DNA from: Homalodisca vitripennis
Lineage: Eukaryota > Arthropoda > Insecta > Hemiptera > Cicadellidae
DNA length: 64,000 nt
Assembly (NCBI RefSeq): GCF_021130785.1
Contig: NC_060207.1
Location: forward strand, 102,527,001-102,591,000
Reading direction: 5' to 3'
A program made the position numbers and the translations under genes. Below the pieces are notes generated by a model. The model was not told where the DNA came from. It did not search any database and saw only the letters and a program-made list of their open reading frames with translations. Positions within the stretch are counted from its first letter, which is position 1. Every line of letters starts with the position of its first letter. Below, in pieces: positions 13,148 to 27,863 of this stretch.

Positions 13148-15400
13148 GAGAACTAGGAAGCTGCTTATTCCACATAGACCTGTTAGTTTCTTGTTATATG
13201 TAAAAAAGTATACTCACTGTATAAATTGAGTTAATAAAAAAATAAAGGAATATATCTAATTAAATAAAAACAATATTGTGAAGGATAATTTGTAACCGGT
13301 TTCGGTAGAGGGAAGAGAGTGAGAACATAAGTCAGGAAATGACTTGACCTACCAAGGTCATCCGTAAGCTATTTGCTATAATCGTGTTGGATAAACTGTA
13401 GATAGACGCGTGGTAAAAGGGTTAACTAGGAGATTTTTACTATAGTACATAATTAAAGATAAGGCGGTTGTTTACTATTGTAAAAAACTTTCCATTCAAC
13501 ACAAGGTTATTGAGCGTTATAGCGTGTGTGCGAATTAATTGTTACTTGGAATACCAACCACGACTCGCATTAATTTTGTGTATCTCGATTTTGGTAGCTA
13601 AAGTTTCTTGCGTGTGGTAGTCAATTATTATTTGGAGATGTCATACAAATATTTTGGAATAGGGTAGGCCTATATCTCATTTCTGGTTATTAATTTTATC
13701 TCTCTAAATGTTTTACTAAAACAAAAGAGTCTACAGTTTCTCGGTTAATTATTTTTAATGTAACCATTTAATGCCAATTTTAAAGATTCTTTATCCATTG
13801 GTGAAGTGGAAAAATGGGTGGGTGATTTGTGAAACACCATGAAATTATACCGAACTTAACGGTGTGCATCAAGACAAGGCTTGCAGTTATTGACAAATAT
13901 ACTTGTAAATTGATTGCGCAGATGTTCCATTTGACGACATATGTTCAAGAATTAACATTGTAGTTTCGTGTGTTCAAAAGTCTTACCCCATCCGTAACTA
14001 TTTAATTGTTTAGAGTTTTCAGACCTTTGGAAATATGTAAAAACATCACCTGAGAGTTATTGATGGATTTCATAATTACTTCCTTAAAATAGAGTGTGGC
14101 GGCCTACTCAGACATTTTAAATATACTGGCCTATCGGGTAACCGCAAATAAAGTTTTGACAAGATAACACTAACGCCTCAAAAACTCCTATTTCTTACCA
14201 CTCTGTCCAAAATGGCAGCCGTGAACACAGGTAAAAGTCTAACTTCAGTTGGACGCTTTGTTGATTTGAACTGACCCACATAATCAGTACTCTTCTTCTT
14301 GTCTCAAGACCTCTTAAATAGGATATCACTCGATGTGGAGTTGCTGTTGAGAATCTGTTACCCCTCCCCAATGATAAGTGTTTGTAGTGGTGTGTAGAAT
14401 GTGTTTAACAGTAACTGCATCGAGTAACATAGATATTGATAGAAAGATATGAATGGTGATAATTAGACATCTTTAAGTTGACTTCATCCTACATAACGTC
14501 CATTGATGTCAGAATTTTATATTTATTAAAACGTTTCTCATTTTGGATACAGTCTTTGGGAACTGGATTCCGGTGTCTTTAGTTTTCTCTCACGAGGATG
14601 ATAATCCGTTGTGAGTTACTCTACTACCTCATTATAAGGGAAAGATAGGGATGAGATTTTGAAATTCGTCAAAAACGTTCTCAGGTGATATCACAAGTTC
14701 CCAAGTCTGTTTTTAATAACTATTACCCATTCAAAAATTAAGGTGGGGGAGTGAACTTTAGGGAAATCTGGTTATATACTTACATCGCCGTATACAAGCG
14801 ATATCATATAAAAGCTAAACATGATTATTAAGTGTAAAATAATAGTAATATATCAGGGATTAAAATGTGAGTAGACATAGAATTTGAAGCAGCCTACGGT
14901 TTGTTGACTTAGATATCGACTAGGCAAAGAAAAAAGTAACATGTGAGTTTGAGTCAACACTTTTATTTGCTAAGCTATGTACATCCCTGTAATTAAAGCT
15001 AACAGACCTACACCAACTGAGACAAGTCAAGGTCAATTAATTGAACCAACAAGTCCTCATTTGACTACTCAGTGCAATTAAAGTCAATTAGGGGTCACCG
15101 AACTAACAAATTAGTGAACGTGTTTAATTGAGTTACTAGGGCCAGTGTGTTATCTTAAGGTTTGAAACTGAGAGCACATGATGGCCATGGTTCAGAATGT
15201 CAAGGGGTTACATATTACAATTTTATTAGTTTACAGATTCTTGTATATTTCTGATGCTTTTGGGTAGAATAACCTAACTGTAATAAAAAATGCCTTCGAA
15301 AAGCATCATTCCTTAATTGAAAAATCAATAACAACCCAACGTGTTATCAAAAAGAGATGACGAATTGATAATTTAACTCTTCTAACCGCGACGAATCTAC
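13148..15400. other. Non-coding sequence between two tandem arrays
   Basis: No coding exon was recognised. Around 14,214-14,290 there is a segment resembling one at 22,196-22,275 (shared TTGGACGCT and flanking words), suggesting a diverged dispersed repeat. Confidence 0.4.
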
Positions 15401-15988
15401 TGGTTCCCACCGATGAAAAATTAATGTAGCCTAAATTATTCATATTTATCAGAAACTAACTTTGACTTCGTGACAGTACTACACGTCCATGTCATGCCTG
15501 GTTCCCACCGATGAAAAATTAATGTAGCCTAAATTATTCATATTTATCAGAAACTAACTTTGACTTCGTGACAGTACTACACGTCCATGTCATGCCTGGT
15601 TCCCACCGATGAAAAATTAATGTAGCCTAAATTATTCATATTTATCAGAAACTAACTTTGACTTCGTGACAGTACTACACGTCCATGTCATGCCTGGTTC
15701 CCACCGATGAAAAATTAATGTAGCCTAAATTATTCATATTTATCAGAAACTAACTTTGACTTCGTGACAGTACTACACGTCCATGTCATGCCTGGTTCCC
15801 ACCGATGAAAAATTAATGTAGCCTAAATATTCATATTTATCAGAAACTAACTTTGACTTCGTGACAGTACTACACGTCCATGTCATGCCTGGTTCCCACC
15901 GATGAAAAATTAATGTAGCCTAAATTATTCATATTTATCAGAAACTAACTTTGACTTCGTGACAGTACTACACGTCCATGTCATGCCT
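15401..15988. repeat. Tandem array, six copies of a 98-bp unit
   Basis: Copies begin at TGGTTCCCACCGATGAAAAA at 15401, 15499, 15597, 15695, 15793 and 15890. Five intervals are 98, 98, 98, 98 and 97 bp, the last owing to one missing T in TAAATTATTC. The copies are otherwise nearly identical. The array ends at TCATGCCT, after which the sequence diverges. There are no spacers, so it is not a CRISPR array, and no open frame is conserved. Confidence 0.97.
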
Positions 15989-18573
15989 ACTAGGCTACTT
16001 GTGTTATGACTAGTCATGCCTCCATTAGCCCAGGACACTCTGCGGTCACCCATCCCCGCGCTTATCTTTGCTTGACTTGTGATAGCTACCGATAACCGCG
16101 GTACCCACCAGATTAAATAAAGCCATTTGCAATTGAATCGTTCCTGGCTACAGTTATCAAAATGGCATTGAGCTGTGGCGCGTCGCTTTATCAAAATGTG
16201 TACAGTGTTTATCAATCAGAAGCCCACGATGCTCTCTCATGACTTATAGCACCAAACAGCGAGACTCTCGCAGATCAATTTACATCCTTGACGCACTTCC
16301 TGTTGCATTAGCATGATTTATTTCGTATTCAGTTACCAGATCACACGTTGGCGCCTGCTCCGAGTTTTGTGGCCTGTTCAGAGTAATGGTAGTGTCACTC
16401 CATTTGCGATTCAATGTCAATTTTCTAACAAACGAAACGCATACTGGATACCTAACCTCACACATTGTTTGATTAAGGTAATAGATACAACGCCAAGCCG
16501 ATGTTGGAGTGTTAAGTACCCATTGTAACGTGGTAAGAATAATGTCAATCGGAAGTCACAAAAGCGGAGTTGTTAAACAAAGCGCGGCTTGTAGTCACTG
16601 CCACCTCAGTAAACACTTAAATCCGTTATACATCAATTTCTATAATTTTAAAGCTCTGACACGGGATATATTGGCTATCCGAAGATTGAGAAAATGCGTT
16701 ATTATTGCTATGATGGCTTATCTATGTGTTATGAATCTAATGTGCTTCTTAAATTAATTTACAATGAACAATGAATGATTTTAGATTCGGAAATTAATTG
16801 TTTTTTATCACGAGCTAATTTTTCCTAATAAATATGTAATCTCTGTAAAAGATCAGTATCATTCAAATTTAACTGCCAAATAGTACGCGGCAAGATCGGT
16901 AAGCGGGAGTTATCGTGTACCACAAACAGCTGATTATTACATGTAAGACTTAAAATAATTAATAAAACAAAAGATAAGTCAACTTTATACTGGAATTCAT
17001 TCGAGTTATAGTATAATTACAATGATCACTGAAGAAATTGAAAATGTATTGGAGATATTAACTAACATCAAGTTAAAACTTATTAGTTTGGGTCGGAGGT
17101 TGAAAGAGCTCACAATTTCCCATCTGTGGACCAGGGCGGTTGTAGCGCATTGCTGAGCTTTCTCCTTGCCTGGTCTGTTAATGGGAGAGGACGTGTGTCG
17201 GTGGTCCTCGTGCTAAAAAGCACATGTTTGTATAAAATGTTATTTCATTTTCTGTCAGACCTTCTTTGATCTGATCATAATGTTGTATAGAACAGTAATC
17301 CCTCCTCGCCAATCACACGGCCTCATCCCACTAACGTTGAATGTGCTGATTGTACATCTTCCGTCAACAGTAGATATAAGAGTGCTAATCGAACCTGTGA
17401 TGCTATTGTGGATTAGCACTCATCTAAACTTGAAAGTTGCTTAAAAAATAAAGATTTAACGACAGCTCGATACTCGATTTTGTCCATTTTCACAAAACAA
17501 CTCACATCACCAATCTCTCACTCGTTCTGAATGTCCATCGATTTGTTCATCCATATTTCAAGCTAATGTTACAAATTAAAAGTTATAAATGGTATGTCTT
17601 GGAGTTTAGATGTCTTTGGCGATAAATGTCCAACCACCTACATGATACCTAACAATAACTGCACAAATCGCACTCTCCCACCTGCGTGTTTGCTATCACC
17701 GTACATCTTGCATGAATTATTAGGTCCACGTTTAAGTTTACGTTTGATCTAACAGTACCTTATGCAAAATTTAAGTTTGGGTTTGATCATGTCACACTTT
17801 CATGAAAGAAGAGGGGGAGGCAAATGTAGATTAAACCATTAAATAAAAGTTACTTACATTTAAATAAAGTATTTTTAACATTACATGTTCACGCACGACC
17901 GTACATTCCTCCCTGCTATGTTGTACGAATAATGTGAACTAATTATCATATTTACTTTATTTTATACTCAACTAGTGGTGAATGTGTCCGGGGAAACTCA
18001 GGATTCGGGTCCAGCAGGAATAACAATTCTTAACTTAAACGTATTTTACGTTACTAGAGTAAACTTATAGAGAACTGGAGGGTCAATTTCAAGTTTTGAA
18101 ACGATTTAGCTAATCACAATATTATGCATGTTAAGAAAATCCTTTAATTTTCAAATTAGTACAATGAAAGGACATCATACTTGGTGTGTATGGTTTTTCT
18201 TGATCTTGTTTCAAATAGGCTTAATGACCGTGTTTGTATTATATTGAAGAAGTTTCAAAATGCGGTTCGTGTAAAATATTATTACTAAATGTCCACAGAA
18301 AGTGTTCCTAACTACGAAAACAATTTGGAAGACATGAAGGATAATAGTACGGATTCATAATTAAATCAAAAAAATAATTCGCTAGTATTCTTGTATGTAC
18401 TGTATTTTGATAATAATATATGTAAAAAGTTACTTTTCTTACAATTTGTTATATATACAACATCATAATTTTGTGTGTACTGATTTGTGAGAAGTTGAAT
18501 ATTCATAAGACTGGTAAATGATGTTTTATTGGTGGACTGTTAGCGAAGCCTATTCCTAAAAGAACTGAAAAAA
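15989..18573. other. Non-coding sequence, nothing firm recognised
   Basis: Several short open frames near 16.0-16.8 kb overlap on both strands with no recognisable domain. A perfect 11-bp inverted repeat lies at 17,380-17,421. Confidence 0.4.
17380..17421. other. Perfect short inverted repeat (potential hairpin)
   Basis: GAGTGCTAATC at 17380-17390 and its exact complement GATTAGCACTC at 17411-17421 are separated by 20 bases. The stem is too short for a typical microRNA precursor. It stands alone in non-coding sequence. Confidence 0.4.
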
Positions 18574-18745
18574 TCATTCTGTATCTCTATTTGTATGTCT
18601 GCACACGATATCTCGATTAAGAACTAATCTATACATTTGAAAATTCGCATGAAGCTTTATTTGTATATAAGCAACATCTAGATCGATGGTGATGCATGCT
18701 GGGATTTGGCGGAGCGTTTGCGAACATCTTTGCATTGGTCTTATT
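18574..18745 (-). repeat. Dispersed repeat family R1, copy C (inverted)
   Basis: Read on the - strand it carries the same ordered words as the copies at 3.6 and 5.3 kb: GCCAAATCCCA, AAGCTTCATGC, TCAAATGTATAGAT and CGAGATATCGTGTGCAGACA. It is shorter, losing the AT-rich tail. Open frames across it are incidental. Confidence 0.65.
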
Positions 18746-21700
18746 GGTAACCATGGTAACAACAAGAACATCGCAACATCGCAGAATAAATAAATTTGTA
18801 AACAAAACTTGAGTACACTCACATGACATTTTAACATGTGACATAGTTAGAGAAAGAATTTATCAGTAGACTCTAAAACTGTTCATGAAACTCTTTTTCT
18901 ATGATGGTGCAAGTCCATCCATCAGATTGGCTGACTTAATTGAAACTTATCACTCAGTAGGCTGGCACAAGTTTGCCGTGGGGATGTATCGACTCCTATT
19001 ATGTCTGATTGTCTGTCCGCAGGATACCTCAAGAATGTTATAAGCTATAGACTTGACAGTTTGTATACAACTCAGCGACGTTTGCTACGCCACACGTGGT
19101 ACGGCGTACCTTGTTTAAATAATTTGTGTATAAATAACGTAAATAATAACACAGAACACAACAGACTTGTAATATTAAACGGAAAAGTTTTTTGTACCAC
19201 TCATTGTCCACTGACTTTAATGAACTGACATTATTTAGGCTGTTTACATTTTACAACAGGGTGTTACAACCAAGCAATTCTCCTTTTATGACATTACCAC
19301 TTGAGTCAGTAATCAGTCTAGAATGCAGTATGGAGATGTTTATATGACCCGCGTATAATAGTTATAGTGGTAATATAGTAGTTGTGATACATACCTTTGA
19401 TAATCACAGCTCGTGATAAATTAATAAACTAATTATCACCTAGAGAGGAAGCGAGCTTTATCGTGGTTTACGGGTTTGTCACTATCGCAGTAAATTACTG
19501 TGGGCGTGGTGGCTGTACCCTCTGATAAGAAAATGTTATTCACACACAATAACGCGGGGTCTACTAAGATAGTTTCTATATTTATATTTGGAATTGTTCA
19601 GAAATTTTTGTTTACTTGTTAATATTTTGAAGTCTACACTTTATTATTATAAGTACGAGTATATTATACGAGCAAGCAATGGGCAACATCATATTACTAT
19701 CTAATTGTATTTCTACATTTGATATAATATCGTGTTAGAATGTTTATAGAAAGAATAAATAGGGGTCTGACAGAATCATTTAATTTATTATACTGTATTA
19801 GTACTACTATGATTGCTTCCAAGTGCCACGTTTCGACGCAGGGACTAACTATCATGTTGATAGAGTGTTAGTCCTGATCTTAAGGTCGTATGGATAATAA
19901 TAACCAAGGCAAATCTACCACTCAAAATCGAGTTGTAAAACTGGAAAGGCACAAATATTGTATGTGACATCGTCTTTAATTCAAATAAAAGACAGCTACA
20001 TCCATACTTGAAGCAGCTTTCTCTTTTTTCTGAATAGTTTTTCATCAAACTCGTAATCTACCACAGATTTTTTCTACCCCTTTAGGTGTTATTCTTGAGC
20101 TTACATAACCTGCTAAATGCAATTTCTTTAGAAAATTTTTTAGTCCCAAATTGATTGTTATTGAAGTTAGAACTTATTAGTAAAAGTGTACCCTTGTTAT
20201 GAGATAGGAGATATTATATTTCTCGTGCGATTTACTCCGCTGAATATTAAAATAAATAATTTCCATCAACTTCACAAGTTGAAGCTCGATCTGCTATTGA
20301 TACTCGTATTCTCACAGTTCCGACAATGACATGTCGATTTTCTCGATCCCCAAATAAGTCTCTACCCGTATCTGTCCTCATGTCTGCAGTATCTCATTGC
20401 TGAAATTACAATAAAACGTGCTTTATGAATTAGCCGAGATACATTTTGGCAACATACAATAATTCCTTTCATTTCAATGTGTATTAATTTAATCTAAAAA
20501 TAAACACACTCTAAATGAATCCACTGTACGAGCTAGGTTAGAAAAAAAGAACAAACATCTAGTATATCTGCGCCAAAATAATTATTTAGCTTGACCACAC
20601 ACAGACAAATCTATTATCTTACAGATTTCTTAAGTTTTTTTAACGTAATGATACTTGTCAGCCAGTTTTACGTACATCTAACCGAGAACTTACGTTCGGT
20701 TAGCCTACTCTACGTATTTACAGTAATCTTAGTTGAAATTAAATGTAAGTTTACTTTCACAATTCTCATATCGATACATTGGTGCATACAAACATGTCTG
20801 CAAAAAATTAATTTGTCAGCAAAGATATTAAAACATTGTAATTTCTGAATGTATATTTTATCGGAAATTAGCCTACATGGGCAAGCAGCTTGTGTGTAGG
20901 CTAGAGACGATGTCCTTTACAGAAACTAATTTCAGTTTGTTTTGCACGCTAAGGTATAGAGACAAACGAAATAATAACAATAATTTAATTAACAACTTAA
21001 ATTAAACTATCCGGCACGCGAAATATATTTAATTGGCTCGAACTACTAATTTGAAAATGGAGATGACAGGTGGTGTGGTGGAAGGGGGGAAAGGAGAAAG
21101 TTATTTCTAATTAGTTTGATAAAATCAAATAAGTCTGTCGTGTCGTATAAAAAATTTAAAAAGCCAAAGTATATTTTAAGAAATTTGTCTTAATCAAGTT
21201 TTAACTTAGTAATAAACCCCAAAATAGGACACTGATTGCCAAAATGTACCTACAAGTAGGCGTGCTTGTCAGTTTCACGTGAGGCGTCATTAAGTGAAAG
21301 AATAATTGGCACCAACACACAAAAAACCTTTCAGATAAGATTGAATACGTAGGTTACTGTACACGTAAGTGGAATTTTCCGATAGGTGTGTAGAGAAGCG
21401 GTCATAAGTTTACTTTAAAACGGTACAGTCATATCGCGGTCACGTGTCAAAACAAGTGTTTTGTTTTGACAGTTTCGTGAAAATATTCAACCTCAAAATT
21501 ATTTTTCCTTATTTGGTCTTGGTTGTGAACGTATTAAGATTTATGGATAAGTTCAAATAGATTTCTTATCCAAATAAATTATGTAGATAAATTAAATATA
21601 TAACATATCGATTATAGTTTTTATGTGCTACAATGTGTTTGTTGTTAACAGTAGCAGGCATGCGGAAAGTTTTGTGTGATTATAACTCATTACTTTAATT

Positions 21701-22656
21701 AGCTATACCTGCTAATGTTCCTTTTGATTGTTTTACTAACAATGTAGCTGCACTTTACAAATAAGCTGTACATATTTACTTATTTCTTCTTATATTAAGA
21801 TCTCTTGTATCCTGTCTATAAGTTACTTATGTTCTTGGGCGTGAAAAGATTACTTATCAGATTTACGAATAACCTGTCATCCAACCTGTAGTACATAATT
21901 ATTTATGTAGTGAATTATCCAATGGAATATATAATTTGTTTTAAAATTAATCATCTCCCTCTAACCTTTTTATGTACACTCGAATGTCAAAATTTTAATT
22001 GAGAATACTCGTATATAATAACATAACCTGGAACAATTTTAAAGTTACCCTTCCCCGAATTTCCCAACATGGTAGATAATAGATCAACTCATAAAGGATG
22101 GCCCATCTTTAATTTTGATATTACTAGTTTAACTTTGATGCAACATAACATCGACGCCAGCAAAACCTAACAATACTGCCCTTATTTGGTATGTTATAAA
22201 CATAGGTACAACTCTAACATTGATTGGACGCTAAGTTTGATAGAGTCAGCTTAAAGACCCATAATTTTAATCATTGTACTTGGTATTGTTTTGTTATTCT
22301 TGAATTAACAGAAGTAAACAATCTCGAGGTGAGAAAATACAATACGATCAAGGAAGCATTCGCGTGCCACAGGCCTTCAAACACATGTCAAACTAAATAA
22401 ATAACGCACGTCAATATAGCCAACGTTTGTTTACAAACCAGCCACCAAGTCACAAGACAAGACAATCCCAGTGATCACATATCTGCAGTAAATTACAATG
22501 ATGTCATCAAATACATATCTACGTGATTGAAGCACCGGACCCCCACCCCAGGACGCGATATGAGTGGGGATATAGCAATTGCACAGATAAGATTAGCAGT
22601 AGTTTTTAGTAGCTTACTGCTGATATATGCTCATTCCGCCTTTCTCTCTGTTACAG
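18746..22656. other. Non-coding sequence upstream of the OSGIN gene
   Basis: No exon was recognised. A polypyrimidine tract with CAG at 22,641-22,656 looks like a splice acceptor, so an untranslated first exon and the promoter of the downstream gene may lie in this interval, but I cannot place them. Confidence 0.4.
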
Positions 22657-22752
22657 GTTTGCTCTATACCCACTCGCTCATCCCGAACCCTTGACTTATT
22701 TGAAAGCATCTGTGATATTTTTTACATATAATTTTAAGTAAAGTAACAAAAA
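22657..22752 (+). promoter_or_regulatory. Probable 5' UTR of the OSGIN gene
   Basis: The segment follows a strong acceptor-like TTTCTCTCTGTTACAG ending at 22656 and runs to the start codon at 22753. AACAAAAAATGA around the ATG has A at -3, a good insect start context. There is no upstream in-frame ATG within this stretch. Confidence 0.45.
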
Positions 22753-22825
22753 ATGAGAGACTTGAACGGTTGCGCTCACTCTACCATTTCCTCCGATGCC
22801 ATCTACAAGGAGGTCGTCGTCGTCG
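22753..22825 (+). CDS. OSGIN: OSGIN exon 1
   Basis: It encodes residues 1-24 plus the first base of Gly25 and ends in VVVVG, the start of the FAD-binding loop. The donor is G|GTAAGT. The intron after it (22826-24779) splits the glycine codon of the GxGxxG motif. Confidence 0.9.
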
Positions 22826-25800
22826 GTAAGTAGGATAGGCAGTCAACTCAGGATTGCACAACAAGGCCTAAATGACTTGCACAATACTTAATAATACCTG
22901 CCTATATATTAGTAGTCATGTCTTCTTTACTGACCGTTTACTTTAATCATCAGTTTTTTTTTAATCATAAAAAACCTTTAAAAAGTACAGTTGATGGTGT
23001 GGATATTAAATTTTATTTTGCATTTCCTCCAATACTTAGACTAATGCAGGGATAGGATTTTTTTTAATGTGGAACTTTACATAAATGTCCTAATATCTTT
23101 TTTTACACAGTAAAGCTATTTAAAAAGTTCAGGGAGTTTGCATTGTGTAATTCCTGTATTTATTTATGTCTTACAAACAACAGCTTTATAAGCCAGATAA
23201 TATACCACTTAAGTTGTGTATTAAGTGAAGTATTGGAACAATATGTAATCAATTTTATCCAAGCAGAACACATAATTTCATATTGTAATATACTTTTGAA
23301 TTTAAAGAATTGTTGATTATTAACAAATTCTTTCAGAGATGATTTATAAATGTGTAAATTTTCTTTAAGTAGAGTATTAAATTATTTTCTTTCCGTGTAC
23401 TGTAGAAATTCTTCTTCATATGAGATAAGTAATACTGAATTGCAAAAATGGTTATTTCAATGACTTGTACTGTGTTAATTAGCTAGTTAATTGGTATTGA
23501 AATACAAAATATTTTGTTTTACAAAAAGTAAAAGATACAATATGGTATAGTAAAGAATTTTTTTGTATCTTACATTTAAATATTCAAAACTTTAATTTAT
23601 ACTCTTATTCTTGAGAAAAGTAGAAACATTACATGTCACAAAACATAGTCCCAACATTTTCAAATATTTCTACCAGTGTTCAAAATAATCAAACTCCACC
23701 TATAAATATCAATGTATACAATTAAAGAAGGTTTAACTTTTAACAGACTTTTTTATTTTCTTTTAGAGTAATAGCTAACAGCTAAAACATATTCATATCA
23801 ATACCAGTTACTGAAAAGCCACATGGAAAATGACCTGCAGAATATGTTTTGAGTTTTCATTCACTTGTAAGTTTGCAAAAACAAACAAGAAAAAATTACA
23901 ATATTAATATATTTTATTGTATTTAATTTTTTCATCATAAAGTAAAACAAAAATAATAATAAATTTAAGGTATAAAATATAAATTTACAAATATTTAAAT
24001 TGGAATTTATATCAAGTACAATATACAGGATGTAAAAATATTCCTTGATAAAGGCTTGATAATTCCCAAGCGATTACAGGTAAAGCAATAAGACTTGGTA
24101 AATCATTACTGCACCTATAAGTCTACTTATTGAAGTAATTATTATTTTTTGTCATGTCAGGGGGATGGCTCGTTAGGAGTCAGAAGAAAATCTTAAATGA
24201 AGCATGGGTCCAGTAGTACATCAAATTAAAGGTGTCTATTAGTAGAGTACAATGCCACAAATCCGATCTCAAAAGGTTCACTCTTTAAAAAATTATGTTG
24301 GTTTAAAGTTCGAAACATATACAATGTACGTCCTGTTCTAAATGGTTTAATATTCTTGTCTTGGCTGAAGTTGTGAAACTTAGTAAATGTATACTGGACT
24401 AAAGAAATAATTTTTAAGGTAGTTAGTGACTCTTCACACCTAATGGAGGATAATCTACAAGGAGCTGGGGGGAAATTTAACGTAAGCATAGCTCAAGATG
24501 TAAATTATTTTAAAATTGTTAGACTAGTACATTAGAACAATTGAACCAGTATGATATTTATCTGTTCACACATGGACTTTGATTATCAAAATGGATATGT
24601 GATAAGAAATTATCTAAATTTTAGTAAAATAATTTATGAATATAAAGTGAGGATTTTGTAATATAATGGTTTGCATGCTTAGTGGTCCAGTGAAAGCCTG
24701 GTTTAAAGGCCCACTAGCAAATATTCATAATTTTCTGTATCAGATATTATTTGATTCTGTGAATAGTGAATGCTCGCAGGTAATGGACCATCTGGCCTGG
24801 GCCTGTCATACATGCTGGCAGGAAACTGGCCCTACTACAATAATCTTGCCCACCCTGACGAGATGTTGACTGCCCGTCTTCACTCTTCACGACACACTCG
24901 CTCTCTCATTCACCAGGATCTCAAGTTTTTATCTCAGGTTGGTATTTGTTAACAAATGTTCATTTCAGTCACTAAAATATTTTAAATTTTATAACAAAAA
25001 CTATAATAAAATGAGTACTGTTACCCTTTGAGTGCCACAGCGTCGCTAATTTTGACGGTATGAAAAGTGCATAAAGTGCCAGCGTCGCCAATTTTGACGT
25101 TTCGTATTTCGATAATATTTTATATAGTACAAGATTATTTTGGCCAAATAATCAGGCGGCTGTATTCAATAGGTTTCAAACTATCAATAAATACGAGTTT
25201 TATGTTGTTTCTCTACTATTTTATCTGTAAAACTTATGTTGTTTGGGTACTTATCAAGAAGCCACTATTTTTGGACGAGTTTTCCTTATCGGGGACAAAA
25301 TAAATTATAGTATTAAGAACAACTTACTTTATTTAATCTATTTTGGAATTTACAAGTTATTACGACAATCAATTAAATCAAAAACTATAAGAACAACGTT
25401 TCATTATTCGAAAATGTCAGGTAATTCCTGTGTTTATTTGAAGACGATTTGGAGATAGGAAGTATGACTCATCGAGTATTTTTAGATTCTTTATGGAAGA
25501 AGGAACGTATAATGAAGTTTATTTTGATCTCTGATAAGGAAAACTCGTCCAAAAATAGTGGGCTGTGATAATTACCTGTGCGATGATTCTGTCTTCCAGT
25601 CACGCGACGCGACGTAGCGGACGAGTACCGTGTTGCGTAACGGCATTTCTTGTTGTTTATGTGCCGATAACCAAGCATTTGAGTAAATACAAAATAAAAT
25701 AGTAAATTATACAGTATTTTACTGTATTTCTTTACAAAAGTAATGTATGATTTGAGTTGTGTTCAAGCGAAAAAACGTGAGTTTTCAGTGTAAATATTAT

Positions 25801-27790
25801 TAGTTTTATTATTTAGTAAATGTAAACTTTTACGTAAATATGTTAGGAAGTATTTCTTTTTAAATTTACTAATCATATTTATTTGTGTTGTATTAATGAT
25901 TTATTAGATTTATTGGGAAAACTAGATCATTACTAAGTAATTTCTGAACTCTGACAAATGAAATACAGTTTATAAAATGTCGGTACCTGGCAGCATTTTG
26001 TTAATACATATAATGCCATGTTTTAAAAATTCTAGAATAAGATATTACACATGGGTTTTATTTAGAATCATATGGCCTTTATCATGGTATAAAGAAAAAA
26101 AATCTTAAAAATACAGTATACACGCAAATTAGGTCGAAACTTAACTTTTTATACAAAAGTAAAAAACTTTTTTTATAAATACTGAAATTTTTATATTTTT
26201 ATAAATCAAATTTTATTTGTAACGATATGTATCATATTCTGCATTTTAATAAGAAAAACAACAACAAAAAAATTATGGAAATCTGTTTGGTAGTTATTTT
26301 ACAACAGCTTTTTTCCCAAAAGCTTACAAATATGCGAAAAACAGCGTGGCACTTTATGCATATGCCTTCGGAAAATACCCGTGGCACTCAAAGGGTTAAG
26401 AAAAAATTACAAAAACCATTACAGTATTTTTGTTTAATTATGCAAAGTACAGAACAGCAATTAAAATACACTAGGATAACTAATAAAAATACTTTGTTTA
26501 ATGACTGTTGTTGACAATAAATAGTTTTAAAAGATAGGATTTTGTATGACAAATATAAAAAATCCTGTTATATTAATAAAAACAACTAGCAAGGCATTTG
26601 GTATTCCAGAGACAGCTGGAGAGTTTTTATTCAATGTAATATGTTATGTGTTATAAAGCAATTAATACAGTAAAGTTTTGATTTTTAGTTGTTGGTCTGC
26701 AACATAATATTTCCAATAGTTACCAAATTAACTCTGATGATACAAGCATCTGCTTCAACGACAGCTATCTTATGACCCAATTTCCTGATTCTGCACTGAC
26801 TTTTTCCAATGTCTTTGGGAATTTCCTCTAATTTTCTGTACTAATTTTTATTCCAATGGAAAATTCCTAAAATATAGTTTTTGTTTATTTTAAAAGTAGT
26901 CTTTGTACCTGGGTGTGTTAATATTGTTTATTGCAATAGATCTAATACTTTACAAACTGTGCTGTTCAAATAAAATACATACACACTAGTTATCAGTAGA
27001 AAATACCAGTAGAGTAAAACTTTGAATTTTTACATATAGATTTACATACAATGTATAAGAATATTAATACCTAGTATAGTGTAATATTTCATAATACAAT
27101 AATTGGATTTAAAATAAACTTACAGAAACTATTATTATTTGATATTTTTCATGCTAAAGCAATTTCAATTGCTAAGTACAAAATCAAATGAAAGTTTTCT
27201 ATCAGTTGAACCGCTGATAATACAAATCATGCACCTCACCAAGGGTTAACAATCTTGGTTTGTGTATCTTGGGTGCTATATATGTTTAATCAAGATGTGT
27301 GTTAAACAGGTACATAACCACTTTAGAGATAAGCAATCTATCTGTCTCATACTGTAAGTGAGATATGGTTATATAATTGTCTAGATTACAGCTGAAATTG
27401 GTCTATGTAGTTTCCGTTTCACAATCAAAACCCAAAAGATAGATTAGATTAATTTGGTCAGAGTCATTTTAAATTTCTTTGCATTTACAGAAGACTGAGG
27501 ATTCAGTATTAGTGGTATTAGTATTAGATGTGACGACTTTCACCACCCCTGTTATGCTCATTGTCACATGAGTCCTAATAAAATGAGACTTAATTTTATT
27601 TCATGTACATTTTTCAAGAAGACAAATTTTATAGCTAAGACCACACTTTTCAAAAGAGTCAGCACACCCAAAAAGAAATTAAGAAAAGTAATTTAAAATA
27701 TTAAATTAAAGCATATATGCAAGTTGTGAGATTTTAAGAAAATGTAAACAATTCGACCTTAGAGTAACATATTCGTATTATACCATTTGT

Positions 27791-27863
<73 letters not shown>

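Noticed and set aside
24226..24489. An 87-residue open frame on the - strand in OSGIN intron 1
   Set aside because: I recognise no family and see no supporting splice sites. It may be a transposon scrap but cannot be supported.
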